From the NCBI GenBank assembly GCA_019916065.1, contig CM034239.1:35922419-35986418 (forward strand): 64,000 bases of DNA, written 5' to 3'. The notes beneath the pieces are model-generated. The model saw nothing but the letters and a program-made list of their open reading frames with translations. It was not told where the DNA came from and made no database searches. The stretch comes from Vitellaria paradoxa (Eukaryota > Streptophyta > Magnoliopsida > Ericales > Sapotaceae). Within the stretch, counting starts at the first letter, position 1, and each line of letters starts with the position of its first letter. Positions 49,201-58,280 of the stretch are shown piece after piece. Position numbers and translations under genes: made by a program.

Positions 49201-52200
49201 ATGTTATAGGAGTTCTTCCCTTTGGGTACAGTGGTGCTATTCCAACCTCCTCAAGAACAAATGCTTTTGGGAAATTAAGATATCTTCAGATTGTTCATGG
49301 ACATAGAGGAAACTACTTAAACTCAGAGAGGTAGCTATACAACTCTCCAAGTACAAAGTGGGCAATGATAAGTCTATTTCCCTTCAATACTCCAATTGGC
49401 ATCCTAAAGGACCACTAGTCCCAAAGTACTCTCCAAGAATAGCTTATGATGTTGGGTTGCCTAGAGAGGCCAAAGTTTCAAATATTATCCAAAATGGGCA
49501 ATGGAAGTGGCCATACCCCTGGAGAAGAACTCCATGGGAGCTAAGGGAGGTAATTCTTGAGTCTCCACCGGAATATGCCCCACAACCACACTTACGAGAT
49601 CAATTCCTATGGCTCACCTCTAGTGATGGAGTTTACAACACAGCTGCAAGTTTGAATGCTCTTAGAAGACGCGGACAACAGGTGACATGGCACAAGCTTC
49701 TATGGTTTCCTTTCCACATACCAAGGCATAGTTTTATCATATGGATTGCCATCAAAGGAAGACCAGCAACCAAGGACAAGCTTGTTACTTGGGGTATGAA
49801 TATTGACTCGGCTTGTGCTCTTTGTGGCAAAGATTTAGATAACTTGGAGCATTTATCCTTTAACTGTCCTTTCTCAACAGAGGTATAGGGAACCATCTTG
49901 CAAATGTGCCAAATTGCAAAGCCAACTCAACCATGGCAAGAAGAAATTGTATGGGCAGCTAACAAATTCAAAGGGAAAAGTTTTAAAAGCACAATATGCA
50001 ACCTCGCTTGGGCAACCTCAGTGTATCATATTTGGCAAGAGCATAATGCATGAACATCTAAAGGGCTTCCATCCTCCACTACTACCATCATCAATACCAT
50101 TAAGCGGGAGATTTGCTTAAAAGATTCCCAGCTTTCTGTAATCAGATGCACAGCAGATAACACTAGTTTACATACTTCCTGGGATATCCCATTTTGTAAT
50201 TAGTTGTATACGAGGGTATGCCCTCAAAATGATGTAAATATTTCCCAATTAATCCAAATTATACTTAATTACCAAAAAAAAAGAATGTGTTTGTGCTCAG
50301 ATTGAAGCTTCTGTCCAATGGCCTCCTCTTTGTTTTGGTTAAAAAAGAGTCTTCTGTTTGACAGTGTGTGCACAGTGGGGTTCGTGATCATGAGAAAGGC
50401 AACACGCACCCGCGAGTATCCCTTTGTCACCTGGAACCCATTGGATTTTTGTCCAGTATGTGTCTAGTGTGCCTCTCGAGCATGAGAAGGAAAGCTCTTA
50501 TCCAAGAGCTACTCCTGCTGCCAAACAGAATTTTTTAAAGAAAACTAAATGACTGTTTTACCCCTCCTCTTCGATATAAAAAACAAAAATCTTTTCCCAA
50601 CCCTAGGCTTATGAACCCACGCAGCCTCTACCTACCATTTTGAGCAAAAATCTGAAAGGATGACGATGGGCAAAGGCAAATGTCGGCTTTGACATCATTT
50701 TGGAGCTTTGGCAAAGATCTACCAACTTACAGCTCAGATCTATGGTGTAATATCAGATTAGGGAGCTCTGTCTTCAAGGGTTGAAGACTGATTTCTTCAC
50801 AAGTGAAGATGAGTTGCGGTTTGTCTAGGAAGCAAGGTTGGAGAGTATAGATTACAAGTAGATCAATGGGTTTTGGTTGGGGAAATTTGTAATACTTTCC
50901 TTTTGGAAAACCTTGTAACCTTCTTTATTTCTAATGAAGATTTTTAGTCTGGTCTGCTTAAGGATCCGAAGTTGTTTCTCTTTTAATTTCAAATGAGTTT
51001 TTACTCTTGTCAACAAATCTTTGTATATTTGTGGTGGGTATTTGAGTTGAGCTGATTTTGAGATACGGATGGTGATTAGTTTCTTTCTTTACTGCTGATT
51101 TTGAGTAGTTGGAACTTGTTTGCGTCAAGAAGTGAGGAAAATCATCAAAGAGAAGTTTACTAGAAGAAGCATTAGAGTTGATGATATTGAGGAAAAGCAG
51201 TGTGGGGAGTGAAGAGCTGGAATGTTCACCCCAGCCATCTCCTCCACAAGACTCAGCAAATTCTGAGAAAATTTGGAGAAAAAGTATAACCAAAACTGCA
51301 AATAATAACAGGCAACTCAAAAAAGTTAAAAGTTGGAGCCATCTATCACAGCTAAGTCCATCTTGTTCTACAGATGATTGAAGTTCTAAAAGATCAATTC
51401 ATGAGGCAATCCTTCACTACAAGCAATCTTTTGGGATGTTAATACTATCTTCTTCTTTATCTATATATATATATATTCATTATGTACTGAATATTGTAGA
51501 GTTTTATTCTGATCTTTTTTTTAATTTAAATTTCAGAAAAATGAGAGGATTTATTTTCATCTGGAGGTGAACAGAATGGAAGGAGAAGGAAACAAATTGA
51601 AAGTATCTAAGAACACAGGGGCATATCAAGATAAACCCCCCAACAAGAACTCTTTGGCCTATTCCTACCCCCCCTTCTTTTTTTGATGGATATCTCCCTT
51701 TTTTTTTTTCCCTTTTGTTTGCTTATGTAAATTTTTATCTTTCAAACTAGGGCAAGTTTATAGAAACTGAGAAATGGCGATTTTGATTGTATGGTTTTAT
51801 AGAAACTGAACAATGGCGATTTTGATGGTATGAATATAAAATTTTTGGATACAGAGTCCTGTTCTTGCTTCTCAAGGTTGTCTCTCTAGGGATTGTTTTG
51901 CAAGAAATAAAAGCTAAAAATTATTGGCAGCACGCTTTGGTGGCATAGGATGGGACATGGTCCTTATACATGGTCTATTTTTTTCTCTTTTTGTTCTTTT
52001 GTATCTACATTGTGCACTTTCTTTGAAGTAAACAATCCTGTTTTGAGTCAGGGTCCACCAAGACTTAGTAGGTGAAATTCTCTCCTTCAATAGGCTCTTG
52101 AGAATGCTTTAACGTGTGCAGGGGATGGATATATATTTTGTTTTTATTTGTACAAAGTGTATTTTATAGATTTATGAACTATTTTGAGATGAAAAGTCGT

Positions 52201-53537
52201 TTTGAAATATATATATCCATTGGTATGTTAGTGATATAACTTAGTATAAAATAATAAATCCATTTTCATTTTATTAGTTTAAGGGTTCGCGGGTTTGATA
52301 TAACTCATTTTCAATCCGCCCAATAATGACTAGTCATTAAATAGGTATAATTGGGTTTAACCTATTTAATCACAAACCCATTATGACACAATCCAAACCC
52401 ACCCATTTGCAGCTCTAGTGTATTTCGTTAGTCTATTACTTAATACAAAAATAAACCAAGTTGATAGGTGAATTACCCCTAAATTATTATGTAAGAGGAG
52501 GAATCTTTCACCTGAGTTCCAATGGAGCCAGTGGATCCTACAACCGAAATAGGTTTTGGGCCATCCCAAGTCTTACGATCCCGCTCCACAACAGCCCGAC
52601 CAGGCCAGGCTGGGGGAGGCTGCTGTGCTGAACAATGAACTCTCTTTCCAAATGTTGCTCCATAATTCCTCTTCAAAGTAAACCCACCTGAGGGAATCAC
52701 AAGTAGCAAAGTTGAACACCTGAACTTCCACTGGCCAAAATTACAAAAAAAAGTAAATAAAACAACCAAGAAATAAAAGACAACAAATCATCCTACTAAC
52801 CCGCCACTAACAACTTATGCACCAAACAATCCAAATTAATAAATTTCTGCATCACAAAACTTCATACTAATCGGAGAAACCCCTATATTATTAAAAGGGA
52901 AACAATAATAAAGACAGTCCAGTTACTCTTCAGAGCTCCTAAAATCCAATCATGCCCGAATAATAAAGAATCAGATATAATAATTGCGCATAAATTGGAC
53001 AACAGAAATTTAGCACATCATATGTCAACTGAAGAATCCGGGAGTCCAAAGCTCCGTGCTGAAGTGAATAATCAACAAAGAAGGAAAAGGGTTAATTAAA
53101 ATAAGATCGAAATTTGGGATAAGCTTTTCTATTTCATTTGTACAAAATTCATGCTTGTAATTACATGCAACCCAAAAGAACTAGACAGGCAAATTTGTAG
53201 CTGTCAGTACCCAAAGTTGAATTAATTCAGTGCTTACACAACACAGAAACATACCTTTCCGAGGGGTGAACGGATCATTCATAAAACAAACACAAGACAC
53301 AACAACAACATGCAAGCGACCAACTTATTCAAATTATGTCAAAAGCAAAAGCGGACGTGTCCAACAGATAAAAAAAAATCCGTAAGATCAAATTGTAACC
53401 CCACAAAAATTGAATTTTAAAAGAGAAAAGCATGGAGAAGAGAAACCTCGAAGCTTGAGAAGACAATGGTTGGATTTAGTGGTGTCCAAGAACGAAATCG
53501 TCTTGATTTCAGATGGGGAAAGCAGATTCAGGGTCAT
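33419..53537 (-). CDS. DXR: 1-deoxy-D-xylulose 5-phosphate reductoisomerase, 12 exons
   Basis: DXR makes 2-C-methyl-D-erythritol 4-phosphate from DXP with NADPH and a divalent metal, the committed step of the plastid MEP isoprenoid pathway. Exons, in order: 53537-53447, 52687-52512, 40483-40397, 39658-39533, 39435-39373, 37987-37838, 37613-37546, 37200-37089, 36904-36800, 36632-36511, 35808-35662, 33587-33419. The sum is 1,416 nt, or 471 residues plus TGA. All junctions are GT-AG and in phase. Residues 1 to about 49 form the plastid transit peptide, followed by [10 protein letters not shown] (54-63). The NADPH loop GSTGSIGTQ is at 81-89, and NKE at 197-199. The metal ligands are D223, E225 (ADSEHS) and E406 (AANEKAVE). 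The flexible-loop Trp is W349, and the C-terminal helical domain ends SGLSPVPV. The length and exon number fit plant DXR (about 470-480 residues). No lesion is seen. Introns 2, 5 and 11 contain mobile elements. Confidence 0.97.
33612..34395. mobile_element. Inverted-repeat element with GGTGGT-rich core in DXR intron 11
   Basis: The left end (33611-33655) and the complement of the right end (34395-34345) share phrases such as TTTGAYAAAAC and AGTTTTCAGTTT, giving long imperfect terminal inverted repeats. The core, about 33780-34200, is strikingly GC-rich on this strand, with many GGTGG, GTGGTGGC and GGCGG blocks. A 117-codon open frame on the opposite strand (34238-33885) is low-complexity His/Ser/Pro and looks incidental. 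It could be a MULE-like or other non-autonomous element. No target duplication was resolved. Confidence 0.5.
34785..34824. repeat. (GA)n microsatellite
   Basis: About 20 GA units in DXR intron 11. An (AT)n tract at 34497-34521 and a poly-A run near 34567-34588 are nearby. Confidence 0.95.
35048..35447. mobile_element. MITE-like element in DXR intron 11
   Basis: About 400 bp with ends of the form CACGTTTGTTTGCCAAAC and, complemented, AAGGCTTTGTTTGATTTGAG. The inside is non-coding. The ends are similar in type to plant hAT- or PIF-like MITEs, but no target duplication is visible. Confidence 0.4.
38213..38564 (+). mobile_element. TRIM (terminal-repeat retrotransposon in miniature) in DXR intron 5
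   Basis: A 352-bp complete element. LTR1 38213-38350 (138 bp) and LTR2 38432-38564 (133 bp) both start TGTTAAAAGTTATCCCAC and end CTTCTTTAATA. The 81-bp interior opens with an initiator-Met primer site (TGGTATCAAAGC, 38351-38362) and closes with a short polypurine tract (GCGAGAGAGGC). A perfect 5-bp target duplication, GTATC, flanks it at 38208-38212 and 38565-38569. No coding sequence is present, as expected for a TRIM. It runs antisense to DXR. Confidence 0.92.
40163..40320. repeat. Segmental duplication around a (GT)n(GA)n microsatellite
   Basis: In DXR intron 3 the phrase from AACCAAAAAAATG to CTTTCCCGTGTGTG occurs at 40163-40206 and again at about 40265-40309. The first copy ends in (GT)n, followed by (GA)n at 40212-40252 and AGGCAGTTCTAA. 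The second copy ends in a very short GT tract and the same AGGCAGTTCTAA. Confidence 0.85.
40776..40945. mobile_element. Small hAT-like MITE
   Basis: 170 bp bounded by TAGTGGTGGCAAATTCAACC and, complemented, TAGTGGCGGTGTTAATAGG. The GGCAAAT...CAACCC-type end is similar to the outer ends of the large hAT composite nearby. No 8-bp target duplication is obvious. Confidence 0.5.
40946..41726. other. DXR intron 2, acceptor-side non-coding segment
   Basis: An open frame of 154 codons on the plus strand (40973-41437) is unrecognised and opposite to DXR. It includes a 27-bp unit repeated about 2.5 times (41330-41400). Probably not a gene. Confidence 0.4.
42004..42535. repeat. 266-bp tandem duplication in the left hAT copy
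   Basis: Both units run from GAGAAGCAAGAAA to AAAAAAGAT and contain ACTCTGTATCCAAAAATTTT, CAGTTTCTATAAAGCTTGTC and TTCCCCTTCCATTCTGTTCA. Identity is high, with small indels. The right hAT copy has only one such unit, so the duplication is local to the left copy. Confidence 0.9.
44171..44867. mobile_element. PIF/Harbinger-type element inside the left hAT copy
   Basis: 697 bp with ends GGGCTTGATTGGACGCAAC and, complemented, CTGCCTAATTGGATGCTGC (13 of 19 matching), flanked by TTA on both sides (44168-44170 and 44868-44870). The corresponding place in the right hAT copy (47295-47315, complement) reads CACTTAAGCCCTTAG with no insert, an empty site. The 3-bp TTA duplication is the PIF/Harbinger (Tourist) hallmark. 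There is no transposase, so the element is non-autonomous. Confidence 0.8.
45037..45317. repeat. ~140-bp direct repeat at the centre of the hAT pair
   Basis: Units 45037-45181 and 45181-45317 both run from AATTTATTTGT through TTTTTGAGACTTT and TGGTGCATGATATACAATCT to GTGATTGAT. The same unit, complemented, begins the right arm near 45590-47155, interrupted by the RTE LINE. Confidence 0.8.
45635..47097 (-). mobile_element. RTE-clade LINE, 5'-truncated
   Basis: 1,463 bp flanked by a perfect 13-bp target duplication, TACCACTTACAAG, at 45622-45634 and 47098-47110. On the minus strand it opens in the RT domain ([12 protein letters not shown] near 47090) and continues with [11 protein letters not shown] and [19 protein letters not shown] (46721-46467). 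Next is [10 protein letters not shown] (near 46440), where the usual FADD catalytic motif has Asp changed to Asn. The RTE C-terminal region (46370-45693) contains [10 protein letters not shown] and [12 protein letters not shown]. The 3' end is a GGTTT repeat tail, not poly-A. Truncation, stops and the lost catalytic residue make it inactive. Confidence 0.92.
48588..51125. other. Segment present only in the right hAT copy (hosts the L1)
   Basis: In the left copy GGCAGTTCCT is directly followed by TCAAGAAGTGG. In the right copy GGCAATTCCT (to 48587) and TCAAGAAGTGAGG (from 51126) are about 2.5 kb apart. After removing the L1 about 960 bp remain, with GC-richer, LTR-like or leader-like sequence (50300-51120) and no clear gene. 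It is either an insertion in the right copy or a deletion in the left. Confidence 0.6.
48722..50280 (+). mobile_element. L1-type LINE, 5'-truncated, with 18-bp target duplication
   Basis: 1,559 bp flanked by AAGAATGTGTTTGTGCTC at 48704-48721 and 50281-50298 (18 of 18 identical), ending in a poly-A tail. It covers the end of ORF2: the post-RT block [15 protein letters not shown] (48806-48850) and [15 protein letters not shown] zinc-ribbon RVT domain follows near 49690-49880 ([19 protein letters not shown]...[21 protein letters not shown]). The terminal [11 protein letters not shown] block lies near 50020. Only a few stops interrupt the frame (at 49150 and 49888, for example), so it is among the younger insertions here. 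Confidence 0.92.
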
Positions 53538-53846
53538 TTCAGAGCTCTCCTTGCGATTCTCGAACCTCAAATGAAAAAATAGAAAAGCAAGCAGCAAGAC
53601 AGAGTGAATCCGGGAGTCTATATAGAGAGAGAGTGAATGTTTTAGATAGAGAACGTGGAAGATGAAGATAAGACGATAAGGAATCAGAATATCAGAGTCA
53701 ATGCGGTTCGGAAAGAATCCGGGAGAATGTACAGAGAGAAGAGTCTGTGTTTTAGAGAGAGAGAGTGAAAGATGAAGATCAGAAGGTCGGAATCGGTACA
53801 TTCGTTTTCTTTTTTTATTTTTTAAATTAACAAATATAGTATACAT
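53538..53846 (-). promoter_or_regulatory. DXR 5' leader / proximal promoter region
   Basis: Upstream of the DXR start the minus strand is rich in CT runs (CTCTCTCT at 53755-53767 and 53622-53634), a pattern common in plant leaders and core promoters. The ATG at 53537 is chosen because [12 protein letters not shown] matches the conserved start of plant DXR. The frame is open farther upstream but has no DXR-like sequence. No TATA box is assigned with confidence. Confidence 0.4.
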
Positions 53847-55926
53847 CTAAGCTAAATTTTAATTTAGTATACTTGACTTTAACATTACCGAACTGATATT
53901 GAAATTAAAATGAACTGTCCTCTTTTAATTTTTTTTCCCCTTAATTGAGCGGTTTGTTTCAGAAAAAAATTCTGCAAAAGCAATTTCTTTTAAACGGAGA
54001 ATTATTTTATTGAATTGAAATTTTAAATAAATGAATTTAGGACCACAAAATTTCATATATTTAAAATTTTTAGTTCAACAAAATAAAATTTTCTAATTCA
54101 AAAGTTATGGCCTGTTTGGTAGATAAAAAGTGAAAAAAAAGTATAATAAAAGTAAAAATATATGACATAAAAGTGATATGTGAAAATTTTTGATTGAAAA
54201 AAAGTATAAAAATTAGTTAAAATTGATGACTTTTGGTATGGCCAAACAGTCCCTAGTTTGTTTTTCTTTAAGAATTTTCCTTGTGTTTTTTTTTTTTAAG
54301 TCAACGTTTTAGGCCCGGGTCCGCTCTATTTTCAAATTTGGGATCATTTTATAAGCCGAGCCTCGTGCAAAATATTAAAGAATCTATTTATTTTATGTAT
54401 TTATATCTTATTTTATTTGTTTTGTTTTATAAAAAATTAAGTTTTTTCATTAAATTTTAAGAGAAATTTTTATTTTTATTAAAAATAGAGTTTAAATATC
54501 TATATATTTATATTTTTTAAAAAATAAATGAGTTTATATGGGATGGGTTTAGCATTTATATTTATTGAAAGTGTAATTACACGATGTCCAAAAACAAATT
54601 GAGAATATTTTTATAACCCAATTAATTTCTCATAAAGATGCCAGTGTTATGTTGAATATCAAAACGGAGTAAATGTCAACATTCATTTTGGCGGTTTTTG
54701 GAGAGAAAAAATAGGAAAAAAATTTTCATTTTGGCGGTTTTTGGAGAGAAAAAATAGGAAAAAAATTTTAATGTAAAAGTAGTATGTTGAAAATTTTAAT
54801 TAAAAATTATAAAAAAGTATTATTAAAATCTTTTTAAAAAATAAACACCTGTTTATTATTAATTTTATTAAAAATAAATTAAACAATATTTCAAAGTATT
54901 TAATTGATCAAAATTAATTAAAATTTATCAATTTTATCAATTTTTTTATTTTCTTTCAATTAAATTTTACTACAAATTACTTTTATATAAAATTTTTATA
55001 TTCTTATTATATTTTTTATCAAATTTTTGTTAACCAAATGCTTCCCAAAAACATTGGGTGATTATGCATGTCAATTATTCGGATATGTGTGCGAGGGCAC
55101 TACAGATTTGACGCGTCGTCATCTGTCATTATCAATGTCAACTTATCTATTACAAAAACACTTTTTGTTGACTTTTTTTTTTTTATAATTACTTTTTTTT
55201 ACTTTCGTTTTCCCATCGGGAAAATAGTAAATTAACCAGCGGGGATGAGGAAAATTAGGATGCAAAAGTTTCATGTTTAACTTGAAATCCACGTGCTTCT
55301 TGTAATATCCTACGCACACACACATATGTATATATTTTAATTTTAAAGTAAATATAATACTAAAAAAATTAATTAATTAATTAAATTGTTATAATTTTAC
55401 TTGACTAAACAATGCCTTAAGATGTTTTTATTTTGTTCCGGCCAAACATGACCTAACAAAATGCTTGGAGAACAAGTCTTGGGTTAGACACGTGGCTTGA
55501 ATCGAAGAAAAAAAAAAAGAAAAAAACAAGGGGGACCCATGGCACCCAAATATGGTGCTAGTTGGCACCCTAAGTTTACTTTAACCTGCATGAGTCACCA
55601 ACCTACCCCTAGGCTTAATGAATCACATCCGCCCCCTTTTTCCCCTTCTCCGTCTACACCCCCCTGGCGTTATACATATATATATATATATATCTATCTA
55701 TCTATACTATATATTAAAATCCTGTATTTCTTTTTCTTCACCTCCTTCACTTGCATCTTACGTGGCATACTTCATTGAGCTCCATTCTACTTTTTAAATT
55801 TTTACATAATTTTAAATTATTTTTGAAACACAATGACAATAATAAAAGCTAGCATTAAAAGAAGTCGATAAATAAAAAAGAATTTAAAAAGTCACTCCTT
55901 TTTTTTTCAATTTCCCTCTATCTCAC
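53847..55926. other. Intergenic AT-rich DNA upstream of DXR
   Basis: No gene. It includes a GTTTGG-ended MITE-like block at 54109-54254 (GGCCTGTTTGGTAGA... and complement GGGACTGTTTGGCCA), an exact-looking 43-bp tandem duplication at 54682-54724 / 54725-54767, and an (AT)n tract near 55675-55692. Confidence 0.5.
54682..54767. repeat. 43-bp tandem duplication
   Basis: Two consecutive copies, both starting TTCATTTTGGCGGTTTTTGG and with no difference that I can see, 54682-54724 and 54725-54767. Near-identity suggests a recent event. Confidence 0.9.
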
Positions 55927-57300
55927 GGGTTCTAGGGGGCTGTAGTGAAGAAATCCACTGCAGGGTGAGATTTATTTTCACTTTAATAACACACGACTTT
56001 TTACATTCTATATTAATTGTGTTCCAATCAAATTTTTTTAACTTTTATTTTTATTTTAAAAATAATTTTAATTGAATTAAATTAGAACCATTCAATTAAA
56101 AATAATCAATCTCAACCTTTAATTTTCCACTGCAACCCCTGCAGTGGATTTCTTCACTGCAGCCCCCTAGAACCCCTATCTCACAGAAACTAATCAATTA
56201 TTTTTTTTTTTTTGAAACACAATGACAATAATAAAAACTGGCATTAAAAAAAGTCAAAAAATAAAAAAAAAATTGAAAAGTCACTTTTTTTTTCAATTTC
56301 CCTCTCTATTTCACACAAACGGATCAACTCCACCCATCTATACTATAATACTAAAGTAATGTATTTTCTCTCTCCCCTCCTCCTTCACTCCAATTCTAGG
56401 TAGTATTCCTCTTTGATCACCATTCTATTTTTCCTTTCTTATAGATTTTTGAATTATTTTTTAATTTTCTTCATTCCCTCTTCTTCTTTTCTCTTTCACA
56501 AAACTATTATTTCTTTGTCCCACATCGATAAAACACTACAACTTTACTTTTTCTTTTGCTTATAAAAACACTAGAGTTGTGGCATGTGGTTTTAATAAAT
56601 AAAAAAGAACTCATAAATTTAAAAAGGAGATCCATTTTATTGGGTTCCAAGAAGGGACCCATTTTCATGAGTTTCTTAAATGAAACTTATTTATTGGTTC
56701 ATTATAGTTGTAAAATTTACTAAATAATTAATTTGGATAAAAAATATTTAAAAATTATTGAATATTAAACAAATTAAAAAAAACGTAACTTTTTTTTAAA
56801 AATAACTCTTTTTATAGCTTAAATTTAAAAACACAAATAATGCTAAAATTTAAAAACACAAAAAAATTCTGAAATATTATCTAAGTCCGGGAAAAAAAAA
56901 TTTTGTTTAGAAAAATTTTTAATTTTAAATTGCAATTGGTCATTTCACAATTTTTAATCGAATAATAATACTTAATATTTGAGTTATTTTTATAAATTTA
57001 TATTGTCTATTTACTATAACACTAAAACAAATATATTTTTTCTATTTTCTTTTCCTTCACTTTAATTCTACGTGGCATATGCTACTCTATTTTTCTATTT
57101 TTTTATAGATTTCTGAATTATTTTTTGAATTCATTCATTCCTTTTTATTCTCTTCTCTTTTCTCATTCAGAAAACCTTTATTTATTTATCCCACACTGTT
57201 AAAATACTACAACTTCACTTCTTTTTTAATAAAAACACTAAAATTGTGGCATATAGTTTAATAAATGTAAAAAATCTCAAAGGTTTCAAAAAGGGTTCCA
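55690..57300. repeat. Degenerate direct repeats with TCTATACTATA heads
   Basis: Similar heads occur near 55697 (TCTATACTATATATTAAAA), 56338 (CTATACTATAATACTAAAG) and 57008 (TTTACTATAACACTAAAAC). Each is followed by TTCTTTTCCTTCAC...TTCTACGTGGCAT, and by TTTTATAGATTTTTGAATTAT in the last two. Between the first two, a separate ~108-bp unit starting TTTTGAAACACAATGACAAT occurs at 55817 and 56205. The heads look like Helitron 5' ends, which is inference. No Rep/helicase coding is present. Confidence 0.5.
55927..56176. mobile_element. hAT-type MITE with perfect 8-bp target duplication
   Basis: 250 bp, flanked by TATCTCAC at 55919-55926 and 56177-56184 (8 of 8). Long inverted ends of nearly 40 bp both contain TCTAGGGGGCTG, GTGAAGAAATCCACTGCAGG and a nested palindromic motif, CTGCAGTG / CACTGCAG. 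The inside is AT-rich and non-coding. The 8-bp duplication and GGGTTCTAGG end point to the hAT superfamily. The near-identity of the ends suggests a fairly recent insertion. Confidence 0.92.
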
Positions 57301-58280
57301 CTTGGTTGGGTTTTGAAAAAGAGCTCACTTCCTTATAAATTTTATATAAATAAACTCATGAGTTCTAAAAGGTGATTCACTTATAAATTAAATGTAGTCG
57401 TAAATTTTATATATTTCAAATAAATTAATAATTAAATTAAGAACACAAATAAAAATTGAAATAATTTGTTTAAACATGCAAAAAAATACAAAAAAAAATG
57501 TATATCTGAAATTTGTTCCATCTTGAATTTAAAAAAAATTAAATAAATTTTGAAATTTTATTTAATGCGAATAATTTATTTTTAGAAAATTTTCTAAAAA
57601 AATTCTAATTTTAAATTTAAATTAGTCATGAATAATTTTTAACTGATTAATATAATTAAGACTAATAGTATTTATGACTTTACAAAATGAGTCAAGAATT
57701 AAAAAAATAAAAATATATATTAAAACTAACAAACAGTTTGTAATGTATGTAAAAAGTATATTTTGTCCATAAAAATTGTTATACAATGTATGTTATGGTT
57801 ACAGAAATGTAAGAAGACCAAGGGAAAAAAAGAGAGAGAATCGCTGAGAAAGAAAGTGAGGATTTAGGTTCAGGATTAACGGGACTTTAGTATTTTTGAC
57901 GTTGTGATCGTTGTGGCGGTATCGAATCATGGTAATTTGGCCCAAGATGGGAAAAATGAAAAAGTGAAGTTCTAAACCTTGGCGTATTTTCATCTTTTCT
58001 TCAGATTTGAGGTAAGAAAATTAATGTATTATTTATACTTTTTATAATATTTATTTCAATAGAGATATGATTTTGAGTTTAAGTTTATATTATTATTAAA
58101 TTAATATTAAATTTGATAACTGAATTTTCAACGATACTAAAATTGTGATTAAATTTACAAAATTTTTTATTCAATGCTGAGACATGCTATGATATATTAA
58201 AATAAGGTGAATACGTATTCATTGTGAAACAGATAATAAAATGGAGATATGAAATTGTGAAAGTTGATACACATTCATAA
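57301..58280. other. Intergenic AT-rich DNA
   Basis: No gene recognised. A less AT-rich patch at 57810-57990 has a 64-codon open frame on the minus strand that resembles nothing I know. Confidence 0.4.

Larger units (their letters stand above)
45590..52417 (+). mobile_element. hAT (Ac-like) transposon, right copy of the head-to-head pair
   Basis: A plus-strand copy related to the left copy as its reverse complement. It runs through the transposase remnants at 47140-48250 (phrases [44 protein letters not shown]; the last is the conserved hAT region after the RNase-H fold). It then goes on to the outer terminus ending near 52417 (complement TAGAGCTGCAAATGGGTGGG). It is stretched to 6.8 kb by an RTE LINE (45635-47097) and by a 2.5-kb segment (about 48588-51125) absent from the left copy. 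Stops occur throughout. Confidence 0.8.
40484..52511 (-). other. DXR intron 2, 12,028 bp
   Basis: The donor is CTCAG|GTGAAAG (exon end 52512) and the acceptor is TTCACAG|ACACTGG (exon start 40483). The exons on both sides give the uninterrupted [18 protein letters not shown] junction of plant DXR, so the intron is real. About 10.7 kb of it (41727-52417) is nested transposon DNA, described in separate entries. The rest is a 94-bp donor-side stub and about 1.2 kb on the acceptor side, which includes a small TAGTGG...CCACTA element. Confidence 0.95.

Noticed and set aside
50958..51381. 120-codon minus frame and 67-codon plus frame near 51 kb
   Set aside because: The plus frame corresponds to sequence also present, broken, in the left hAT copy; the minus frame is its shadow. 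Neither is a known protein.
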